From assembly GCA_054601695.1 (NCBI GenBank), contig BAAHQB010000238.1, positions 237,354 through 301,353 of the forward strand: a DNA stretch of 64,000 nt, given 5' to 3'. The notes below the pieces were generated by a model, which worked only from the letters and a program-made list of their open reading frames with translations, searched no databases and was not told the DNA's origin. The stretch is from Amorphochlora amoebiformis (lineage: Eukaryota > Cercozoa > Chlorarachniophyceae). Made by a program: the position numbers and the translations under genes. Positions 1 through 64,000 of the stretch are shown here, in pieces (positions within the stretch are counted from its first letter, which is position 1; each line of letters starts with the position of its first letter).

Positions 1-115
1 TATTTACACATGTGCATGAGTATATATTATAAATATATGTACATATATACACACATATGCATATATATATATATATATATAATTACATGTGTATGGATAT
101 AAATGTATTTAAATA

Positions 116-148
<33 letters not shown>

Positions 149-177
149 GTATTTGTATACATGCCTAGGTCCATTCT

Positions 178-217
<40 letters not shown>

Positions 218-481
218 GAAGAGCAGTCATAAGGAAAAAACAAAGATATGGAGTAGAGAACGAGACAGCGACAGAGGCGTATGTAGAGACAGAGACATAT
301 AGATAGAGATATATGTAGAGATGGAGACATATGTAGAGATAGAGACATATGTGAAGATAGAGACATATTTATAGAGACACATGTACAGATGGAGACATAT
401 GTAGAGATAGAGACATATGTGGAGATAGACATACATTTAAAAATATATAATATATATATATATATATATGTATATTTAAAG
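1..481. repeat. (TA)n, (GA)n and an 18-bp minisatellite
   Basis: This stretch holds (TA)n microsatellite, a (GA)n run at 180-214, and from about 290 to 435 a minisatellite with an 18-bp unit resembling ATATGTAGAGATAGAGAC, in about eight imperfect copies. No coding signal is seen. It probably lies in an intron of gene A, because an exon starts at 482. Confidence 0.8.
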
Positions 482-2680
<2,199 letters not shown>

Positions 2681-3484
2681 CAAATTAGGCTAAGCCCAAG
2701 GACTAGAAAGAACAACCTCGCTTCAAGTAATACACTCCTACACGTACAGATATCGATCGTTCCCCATTTCTCAGATCAGTCCTGCATGTATAGTAGCCGT
2801 GCGTGTGTCAGGTCGCCCTAATATTCTAGATTATGAGCTTGCAATTGAGCATTCTATGTAAAACTTATCATGGCATGAGTATTTATGGCACATCATTGCA
2901 GATACTCTGTGCTAGATCATGCTCGATCTGAATGATGTTGTGACTGTCGAGCTGCTAGAGCCATATAATGTGTTACAAATGCACAATACATTAGATGCAT
3001 CTGCGCCGTACGTAACTCCAGTAACTGTTGTAGCTTCTAGAACTTAGTATATCTCTAGATTCTCTACTATAGTTCTACTCTCTAGACACTACTAGACTAG
3101 AGACATACACACTCATGGCACAATTGCTAGCTCCGTTTTCTGAGCCACAGTCTAGAATGACTCTAATAATAGTCTATGATATGATTCGATGTATAAATAT
3201 ATATACTATGCTATATACACCATAGTTACTATACATCTAGACATGTACAATATTTTAGATATTGTGACGGTATAATATACTATATACTAGATATATATTT
3301 CTATATTTATACTAGTTTTCACGATCGATGAGGCCCTCATGATCGATCTGGACATATCAAGTTCTTCACGATGTGTGTATTCAATGATCAGGATCATCAA
3401 ATGTAAATACTGCCGCATACACACATATATGCTTCAAAAATACAGTGAATGATCAACGGTTTATCTCCAGGTATATGGCAGCTT
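2681..3484. other. Convergent spacer between genes A and B, CTAG-rich
   Basis: About 800 bp of non-microsatellite DNA between the stop of gene A (2680) and the stop of gene B (3485). I count about 13 CTAG tetramers between 2820 and 3320, many as TCTAGA, ACTAGA or ACTAGT, against roughly two expected at random. No long ORF is present. It resembles the 33.9-34.9 kb spacer. Confidence 0.7.
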
Positions 3485-3978
3485 CTAGGGTGCACGCGCG
3501 GTCCTGGGCTTGCAGTATTGGTTGTTTGCAGTTAGGAAATTGACATTTGCTCTCTTCTGACACACTTTCGTGGGCATGCAAACTGGACTATACCATCCAT
3601 CTTTGTAGCATCTAGTAATCTTCACACCCTTGACACCTTAGAAAATAAAAAGGCATATTACTTTCCAGTCTTTCAAAAGCAGAAGCGCAAGATCGTAATG
3701 AAAACCTTTAACACCCTCGATCAGATGTGTGTCGTCGTTAAAAACGTCGCGGTCGTGGTAGATGACATCATTCTGACGATCTACCCACTTCCTGGAGCAG
3801 AGGTGATGAAACCCGTTCTTACAGAACTCTTGAAGTAGGAGGTGCGCATAAACTCGGAGCTTGTCGAGCTCATCCTTGGTGAGAAAGTTCGTGGAGCTCC
3901 TGAGGACAAGGGCCTTGAATGCGGGTAGAATCCTTGTGCGAATCATTACCTAACAGGATCATATTTAGTATGATTTAC

Positions 3979-4036
<58 letters not shown>

Positions 4037-6788
4037 GTATTACATGTGGCTAATATTATGCGATAGAAAACATACAAATGAACATAAAATATCACATATA
4101 CTATACATATATATATATATATATATTATTCACATATACATCCACACATCACATAAAACATATACACATCAAGTATAACATACAAACCACAAAACTACTC
4201 TCACACATACTAACCTCCTCATTCGGCTTATTCCTCAATTTGGCATCCATGCCATCAATAAGGTTGCCCACCTCCGTCCGAATTGTGGTCCAATTCAATT
4301 TTTCAGCATCGTTGACAGCCTTCCAAAATGCCAGCTTGTATTGCCCGTGCTTATGCGCATTGCTAGGAATCCACGTCCTATAGTCGAGTGAGTACGGCGG
4401 GTCGGTCCAGTAGTTCGTATCGCCAGAGACGCTTTTCCCCCAGGCTGCGAGGTTGTTGATCAAGCTCGTTTCAGTGTCGGTTATATTGTCATCTCCAACG
4501 AAAGTCGCTGGCGTGTCTTTGAGGCAGATTTCTTCGTACATGACGTTGAATTCAGATTCGTCGTTAGGAAAGGTTCTATATGTGTGTGTATAAGGATGAA
4601 TGTATATATATATACACATATATATATATATATATATATTTTAGTATGCACTATTACACATTTACACAGCGGGAGGTTCGCTTGCACTAACATGTCGAAA
4701 ACTTTCATTTTTATACATGTACAAGGTGTTAAGATATGGTCTCAAGAGTCGTGAACACCAATGTACATATTTACACGACCTATTCACACACTTTCAAGGT
4801 GTTAAGATATGGTCTCAAGAGTCGTGAACACCAATGTACATATTTACACGACCTATTCACACACTTTCAAGGGTTGGCAAGTATCCGACGGGGTTGAGAA
4901 CCACTCATGTTCACAATTATACCAAGTACACCCTCAAATGGATCGTGTATTGGTACGGCCAGTTATATGCTCCAACACGGGCAGTACGTAATCTTACGGC
5001 AGAAAGCAGCCATTAACAGTCACATACATATGCACAGCCAGCATACAAGATCACATGAGGTAGGTATGCCTAATTAAGTACACAGTATCTCAAAATCTCC
5101 CAATTCCTCTTCTCTTAATCTTCCCTCTCACAACCATGCCCACACTCACGTCCCGGGGTGAATAATCGCCTCGATACTCCTGAGTTTCTCGTCGTCCAGG
5201 ACATCTTGATCTGACTCCTTGTAAGCCTTGAGGCACCCATCGTCATCCGATAAATCTTTTGCCTGAGTGGTGCAAAGAGGAGTGTTATTACCTACTAAAA
5301 GAGGTTCTTATGGAGGGTATCTGTATATATGTTAAATTTTATATATGTTTATACTCATATATATATATATATATATATCAATATATCTACACATATATAT
5401 TTATACAATACATATATGTACACATATATATACACATACATACATACATATATACATATAGGTATGTATATTACATGTATATTTATATGCATATACATAA
5501 TACGTAGTATTCTCAATGTGTTTGAACATACACATACTCACAAAGTCAGGGTTCTTTGAAAATCCATTGTCCTTCCCGTGATGGCGCCAGCAATAAGCTG
5601 TACAAACAAGAAGGCATATAAATACTTCCAGGGGATTCTTTTGAATCCAGAGTACCAGCAACTTCGTTGTTTAGATAGGTAGACTCGAACTTCCTCATCT
5701 GCATCACCCCGCGGATGTCAAAGTCAAACCTGTCCTTCAAGTACTTGATCCATCCCGCTAAGTAGATCTGGTTGCCCTTCCAGTTGGGGAAGTTTGTCCT
5801 GAAGTGACTGAAAGAGGTATTCATCTCCTTGCAGTAGTAGCTTCCATCCTTATTGAATAGCGAGTATGTATTGTCCAAGTTCTGCCAGTTCCTAAGTTAG
5901 CGGAAGGAGGATTATGAATACCATTGTTCCATGAAATGCGAAACACATCTCCTCTCTTTTTGGCTCTCCTGAAAATGAGGTACAGATTGAATGATTTGGA
6001 GCCGGTGAGATCAAAGTAGAGGATATCTGGTGTTCCGGCCTGGATGTTTAGGGCAGAAGTGAGTCGGGCTAGTCATCGCCAAATTCAATTATAGAACTAC
6101 TCACGGTGGATCCTGCAATCTTGTACTTGCGCACTTTCGGATGGTCAAAAAACTGGCTCGTAAATGTCGCGTTCCTGTAGTAATCTGCAAACTTGTCAGG
6201 ACCTTTGGTGCCCAAATAAGCCGTGGACGAAACGTGGTCGGTAGGGTAGAATTGGTCGAGCCCGTAGAAGCTGTAGCCACGAATAGAACCTCCAGGCCAG
6301 TTGCCCTTGGGAGTCCCATGGTATAGTGTGTTCGTACCTTTCCAGTGGGCAAGGCACATGTCGCCCGTGGATTGCATCAAGCTCTTCTCAACAGTTATGC
6401 CGTGGATCCACATGGACTTAAACCCCAGCTTGTACCTTGGCCCGTTGTAAGCGCAGAATCCCAAGAAGTCCATCTCGCCATCGCGATACAGATTAGAGTA
6501 GGCCGTCTTAAGGGCCTCCGCCCTGGACGACTTGGAGTGATGAGCGGGCAACTTGGACTTGAAGTAGTGCGGGGAGCGAGGATAAGAGCTGTTTAGGCTT
6601 TTTTGGGCACCTACGTGTGAATATTTTAAACTTCATAGATGCATAGTTCTCATGTAAAAATTCTATTTCCTGGATTTACTGATTCAAAAAGCAATAGGAA
6701 GATAATGTGTATCTCTACCACGATGACTGGGGTTATGAGCGAACGTAGGGGCCGCCATAGAGGCGATGACGAGAGCAAGCATTGCCAT
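3485..6788 (-). CDS. Gene B: secreted protein, unknown family, sushi-like Cys motif near C-terminus
   Basis: Reconstructed exons (complement): 6719-6788, 6105-6610, 5947-6039, 5656-5881, 5150-5255, 4923-4992 (3' end uncertain), 4215-4575, 3662-3949 and 3485-3628. Phases agree except for the join from 4923 to 4575, where the donor or a small exon is unresolved. The first exon starts [17 protein letters not shown], a typical signal peptide with an A-x-A-like cleavage site, so the product should enter the secretory pathway. No membrane segment follows. The last exon contains [11 protein letters not shown], which resembles the C-terminal half of a sushi/CCP module (C..GW...P.C), followed by further cysteines, suggesting an extracellular disulfide-bonded domain. 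The rest, with motifs such as [11 protein letters not shown] and FDFDIRG, is not recognised. Two introns are about 65 bp, much shorter than those in genes C and E; the last proposed intron (3629-3661) is only 33 bp and is doubtful, in which case the protein would end just after 3662. Confidence 0.65.
4723..4868 (-). repeat. Perfect 73-bp tandem duplication
   Basis: Two adjacent copies of a 73-bp unit (4723-4795 and 4796-4868), beginning AAGGTGTTAAGATATGG, look identical throughout, so the event is recent. The unit lies in an intron of gene B, just downstream (in gene sense) of the small exon at 4923-4992. Confidence 0.9.
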
Positions 6789-7803
6789 TCCTGTAGCAAT
6801 TCAAATTTGAAATGGGACGGGCTCAGGTGGATGCATCTTAATTCGGCAAAATACGAATCTTTTGATGATTTCATGAAAGATCCTTCCAAGTCGTTACGGG
6901 CGTTTCATATTATTTATGTAGCTTAGTCGAAATTACTATAATTCTACCTGTAACGGGAAGTTTCGACTGAAAGAAAAGGACCAGATGATATCTGGGATAT
7001 CAAACTCATATATTCTAATATGGTTTCAACCGTTTCGGTTCTTTTCGATGCCGGGATTCTTCTGGAAATAGCGGTTGCTTTTGGTTCAGTATTTGATGAG
7101 GCATGGACCAGGGAAAGACTCAGGAGGGATGACAAATTGTTCTTTTAAGGAAAATACGTGTTCTTGTCGAATGGTTCGGATTCGAAGGGCTCTAACCAGT
7201 ATAACATCTGACAAGCTCTGAAAGATGATGCCGGCTACCTATGTGCTGGGACCCGCAGTCGCTGGCACGGAGGAAGACGAAAATCCGTGTTGATGCGTAT
7301 GTTCTTCTCACATGTCGTAGAAACCCATACACACATTTATACGGCCCGTAAACGCCAAAATCTGTTTTGATGCGTATGTTCTTCCCACATGTCGCAGAAT
7401 CCCACACACACATTTATACGGCCCGTAAACACGACTTCACGGCTCGTAAAACCCAATGTACATGCACATATTATACGGCCACCATGCATGTCCCCCGGTT
7501 CACTGGTCGAAGTGCTCTACCGAACACCACCCAGTGAATTTAATGAAAATCGATGCCTCTAAATAAAGAAAAAAAATATCCCCTCCTGAGATTCTTAAGG
7601 AACAAGACTCTAGCAACCACAATAATCGTGTTTTTTTCCTTGAAGACTCTCTAATCAATCTTAATCAGAATTCAAGCCTGTATATAAAATTCTATATTTT
7701 CCCAACCTTGATAAATACTAAATGTTCTTTAAGCCATATTCTTCCAGAGAAAACTGCTTTCTTATACGAATAACTTGGTTCACCGGCGACTTCGTTCGAT
7801 ATC
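6789..7803. promoter_or_regulatory. Divergent intergenic region between genes B and C
   Basis: About 1 kb of complex sequence separating the start codons of gene B (minus, 6788) and gene C (plus, 7804), so it should hold both promoters. It contains a roughly 77-bp tandem duplication (about 7276-7430). Each copy carries TTTATACGGCCCGTAAAC, with an imperfect ACGG-C-CCGT palindrome, at 7336-7353 and 7413-7430. A degraded third version lies near 7435-7485. No TATA box can be assigned with confidence. Confidence 0.6.
6960..7147 (+). CDS. Possible short coding segment in the B/C spacer
   Basis: An open frame from about 6960 to a TAA at 7145-7147 reads with ordinary amino-acid composition, including DIWDIKLIYSNMVST and FDEAWTRERLRRDD. 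No convincing start or partner exon was found, and I do not recognise it. It could be an upstream exon of gene C, a small separate gene, or chance. Confidence 0.2.
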
Positions 7804-33427
<25,624 letters not shown>

Positions 33428-33472
33428 CTAAAGCATGAGGAAGGGCTTCATCGTGTTTAAATCATACAGGTG

Positions 33473-33517
<45 letters not shown>

Positions 33518-33642
33518 GTATATGTATATGTATATGTATATGTATATAATATATATACATATGTGAGTAGGTATGTGATGTGTACATATATTTTTATTGC
33601 TTACTTGTATATACATATAAATATATATATATATAAATATTT

Positions 33643-33691
<49 letters not shown>

Positions 33692-34964
33692 ATATACATA
33701 TATATATATATATGTATATGTAGATATGTAGAAAGATATTACATATTATAAAACATATAAATATATAAACATATACATCATGATGTAAATATAAATGTAT
33801 ACACATAAAGCATATATGCAAAAGAGTTCCGGAAGAATTTTTACACTGTCTTCTCAAGTACATCCTGCTCAACCCTACTCAAAAAGTTACTCTAGAGCCA
33901 TCGAAGGGTACTACTTCGATATACACACCTTGGTTGATTTCGAAATAAAGCAAGATTAAGTAGTTTTTAATAATTCGGGTCGGAGATTCAGTAGTTTTTA
34001 ATAATTCGGGTCGGAGATTTTTATACCCCTTTCAGAATTTTTCGATTTCACCTAAGTTTTACTCCTTCCGTTGACGCGAACTTAACGGTATACTAATGAT
34101 AATACTAGAATACATTGCACCTAGTGCACACGCAAGAATATCTTATATAGTTCGAGCTATAAACTTAGTACTAGTACTAGTAGTAGTACAATACGAGTCC
34201 TGGTAGAGACTAGATCTAGATAGACCTCTTAACTCTAGTAACTGTAGAACTATTTTGCAGTTCAGCGTGCAAGGATCTGCGGGCCAGACTGCGGCTGGTA
34301 TATATCAAGTAGCACTGAGGTGAACGAGTATGTCCTAGATGTCATTCATATACTCAACATTAATAATTAATTATTCAACGGATACAGCTAGTTCTACGTT
34401 CCACAGATCTGGTAAATCTAGATTATGTATACTAGATGTATGGCGATAGACCGGGTCTAGATCTAGTAGATCTAGTAGATGGTACTTCCGATTCAGGAGC
34501 AATACTATGATATATCAATAAATGATATGTACCAGAGGTACAACCGAGTCTTCAGATTCGATAGGTCAGCCGACTCGAAGGCATATGACATCTAATCTAG
34601 CTAATGTCGCCATTCTAGCCTTTCGCACTAGTTGCAACTCAACCCAATTTAACAATATCTTGTAAATAGACTAAACCTACTAAGTTTGCTAAAAAGCACT
34701 AGCTCGCTCCACCTTCCCTAGTTCCTCTCTTGATCTCCTCCCTGAAGTTACAAAAGTAAACGTAGCTGTAGCTCCTTCTCACCCTTCATCATCCGAACCA
34801 GGACAGTTTTCTCACCGTTTTCCTTCACCTGAGGGTTTGGTTGAATTGAGGGTTGTAGTTTTAGCGCAATACTTGGGAAGGAGAGAAGAAATTACTATCT
34901 AGGTTATGTATCCACACTGTAACGCACGCGTGTACCAAGGTACACGTGTATATTACGCTTGTAT
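33428..34964. other. Convergent spacer between genes C and D, CTAG-rich
   Basis: Contains one (TA)n block (33475-33780), then about 1.1 kb of complex, non-coding DNA. Between 34080 and 34910 I count about 20 CTAG tetramers, including CTAGTACTAGTAG and TCTAGATCTAGTAGATCTAG, far above chance. A 31-bp unit (AGTAGTTTTTAATAATTCGG) is tandemly duplicated at 33958-34020. Confidence 0.75.
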
Positions 34965-43067
<8,103 letters not shown>

Positions 43068-43649
43068 ACTGGATCAAATTAATTTTCATGCCACCTCACA
43101 TAGTCCTTGCCGAGGGCTTCCGTCTCCACAACTAGGAGGGCATTCGTTGCCCCAAACCTCGAGTGAATTCCCGACTTCCTTCGTGGCATGGCCCACCAAG
43201 GATCGCTTATGCTTTCTTCCTCATGCAGCGTCGTTATCAAGGCAGGAAAGTGTGCTGTCGACACCGCTCGATGTCTGCTGCGCCCTCGTGTGGCTGGTCT
43301 GAAGTCTCATCAAACACAAGGTCATTCGTCTTGATTTAGGTCAGATTCAACGTAGAGTTGTTGCTTTTTGCAAATGAGGGATATATGCATATTTTGGTAG
43401 TATATGCGTATATCGAATATTTGATATAGACTCATATAGTTTGGCATATCGAAATCCTTATATCTGGATAACCAAATATAGGATATCCTATAATCAATAC
43501 CCCGCAGGGATCTAAAAGCACGGCAGTTTGTGGTGGTCAAGGTCTGACAGGGTCCCCATTGACCACCCCCTCCCTACTCGCCTTAACATTCGTCACCCAG
43601 CTGGCCCATCAATAGGATATCCAGTCTGTAAATAGAACGATTCGGGACA
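43068..43649. promoter_or_regulatory. Divergent promoter region between genes D and E
   Basis: A 580-bp spacer with no (TA)n array, balanced composition and no long coding frame of its own, although short frames cross it. It separates the ATGs of gene D (43067, minus) and GUF1 (43650, plus) and so should contain both promoters. No specific element is identifiable. ATATCGAATATTTGATATAG-like AT-rich words lie at 43390-43500. Confidence 0.6.
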
Positions 43650-57711
<14,062 letters not shown>

Positions 57712-58209
57712 TATAAAGATTCAATCGTTCAAACTCGCCGCTCATATCGATTTAAATTTGATTATCCCAAGGACTGTAGAATTGAAATTTTTTGAATTGT
57801 TGTATAATAGATCAAGGCATAAATAGTAAAAATATATATGTATATATATTATATATATATTTGTAGTATATTGATATATATATATATATATTACATGTAT
57901 AATTATGTATACATGAGACTTGTGTGATTTATGACTCATGCCACGTACACTAATTAAAATATAGTTCATTCAGTACTAGTAGTTAGAAGGCTAAACTTCA
58001 GCACAGTTGTAAAAAGTTAAAATAGAGCTGATTTTAAATTTGAGGGCCATGATGGCTAGAATAGTTAAATCAATCATGATATATCCTATATATTTTGCTA
58101 TCAACTATCTAGATGAAACCAGATTCTTATGTCCAACCCATGACATTAGAAATTTTCATGCAATGTTATAACAATTATTAAGGTATACAATCAGACAATC
58201 TAGATAATT

Positions 58210-58268
<59 letters not shown>

Positions 58269-58720
58269 TATATAGCGCATTTTATACGGCTGTAGCTGAA
58301 AAATCTTTCTTACACTACATCCTTCATAGATACTTCCTTCGTCTAAAACCCTCATAGAAATCCTGAATTAACCTTGAATTTAACACCTTGAAATGAATAA
58401 ATTGTGAAAATTTCGCCGGCAGCCCATGATGATGAAATCTCCTCATTCAACCACCCCCCGATGCATTAGTCCCCCCCAATAGCTTCCCCCTCATATTTTT
58501 CCTTATTTATAGAATGTGTGGGGTATTTATGAATGGATGAGAAGAGAGTTCAAGGGAGAAATTGATGTTCCGTCTCCCTATGAGGTGAAGAAATGTGGTC
58601 GCAACGAGAGGCCTTCGTCGGCCATTCAGCCGATATTTTCCTGGCCGAAAATTTTATTTAGCTAAGAGTGTCATATATCCTTTTAGATATCCAGATATCA
58701 AATCAATTTATACCCGAATA
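57712..58720. other. Spacer between GUF1 and ALG3
   Basis: Has (TA)n blocks at 57830-57890 and 58210-58275. CTAG occurs four times between 57975 and 58205, a mild version of the enrichment seen downstream of other genes. At 58514-58585, after TTTATAG, an open frame reads NVWGIYEWMRREFKGEID and ends at a GAG|GTGAAG donor-like site. It could be a 5' exon of ALG3 or unrelated. The frame upstream of 58721 stays open to 58595 and could extend the ALG3 N-terminus. Confidence 0.55.
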
Positions 58721-63696
<4,976 letters not shown>

Positions 63697-63900
63697 GTGA
63701 GCGGGGGGGGGAGGGGGGTGGAGGGGATTTTTTTTTTTTTTTTAATTTTTTTTTTTTTTATTTTTTTTTTTTTTTGTGTGTTTTTTTTTTTTGGGGGTGG
63801 GGTTTTTTTTTTTGTTTTTTTTTTTTTTTTTTTCCTTTTTTTTGGGGGTGTGGGCTGGGGGGGTGGAGGGAGTTACGAGTGGAGGGTGTTTGGTTTTTTG
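63697..63900 (+). repeat. G-run and T-run low-complexity tract
   Basis: Right after the donor of ALG3 exon 9 (GTGAGCGGGG) the intron consists of long G runs and T runs (up to about 17 T) for 200 bp. It might form G-quadruplexes, or might contain base-calling or consensus errors. Then (TA)n to the window end. Confidence 0.7.
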
Positions 63901-63925
63901 CTGGGTTATAGATACACATGTGTGT

Positions 63926-63957
<32 letters not shown>

Positions 63958-64000
63958 TCGTTTGTATAAATGTACTAGATATATTCATATGTATGTCTGT

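Noticed and set aside
6639-6926. Plus-strand 95-residue frame
   Set aside because: It lies antisense to the signal-peptide exon of gene B, which has good splice phase; the part at 6800-6926 remains unexplained but unsupported.
63742-63933. Lys-rich minus-strand frame
   Set aside because: Translation of poly-A/poly-C complement of the T/G tract in an ALG3 intron.

Overview
The window is nuclear DNA of a eukaryote, most likely a protist. Genes are split into many short exons (mostly 25-180 bp) with GT-AG introns. Introns and many spacers are filled with (TA)n microsatellite, so nearly all long open frames that read as Tyr/Ile repeats are not genes. Interstitial TTAGGG-type telomeric tracts are scattered through it. 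I rebuilt gene models by hand from splice sites, reading phase and protein resemblance. No rRNA, tRNA, CRISPR array or prokaryotic operon was seen.

Layout: (A) <482-2680, plus strand, 3' part of an unidentified gene. (B) 6788-3485, minus strand, a secreted protein with a clear signal peptide. (C) 7804-33427, plus strand, a multi-pass membrane protein followed by an RGS (regulator of G-protein signalling) domain, stretched over about 25 kb. (D) 43067-34965, minus strand, an alpha/beta hydrolase of the DUF900 type with a Ser-rich, glycine-zipper and Lys/Glu-rich C-terminal region. (E) 43650-57711, plus strand, a complete 27-exon GUF1/LepA (EF4) translational GTPase with an N-terminal targeting extension. 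(F) 58721->63696, plus strand, the N-terminal two thirds of ALG3, the ER mannosyltransferase. A/B and C/D converge; B/C and D/E diverge; E and F are in tandem. No shared pathway is evident.

Organism clues: ALG3 argues against Plasmodium- or Toxoplasma-like apicomplexans, which lack the lumenal mannosyltransferases. A 7TM-RGS-like protein is known from plants, amoebae and oomycetes. The hydrophobic start of GUF1 would fit a secondary-plastid organism but does not prove one. I cannot name the species.

Three things are unusual. First, many exons have degraded or near-perfect partial copies (exon edge, splice site and some intron) repeated in the adjoining introns, separated by (TA)n; one such fragment of GUF1 lies inside gene C, 39 kb away. 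Second, a roughly 100-bp element occurs five times, always in the same orientation relative to TTAGGG repeats, and keeps three short hairpins; one copy supplies the region just upstream of an ALG3 acceptor. Third, spacers downstream of gene 3' ends, especially between convergent genes, are strikingly rich in CTAG.
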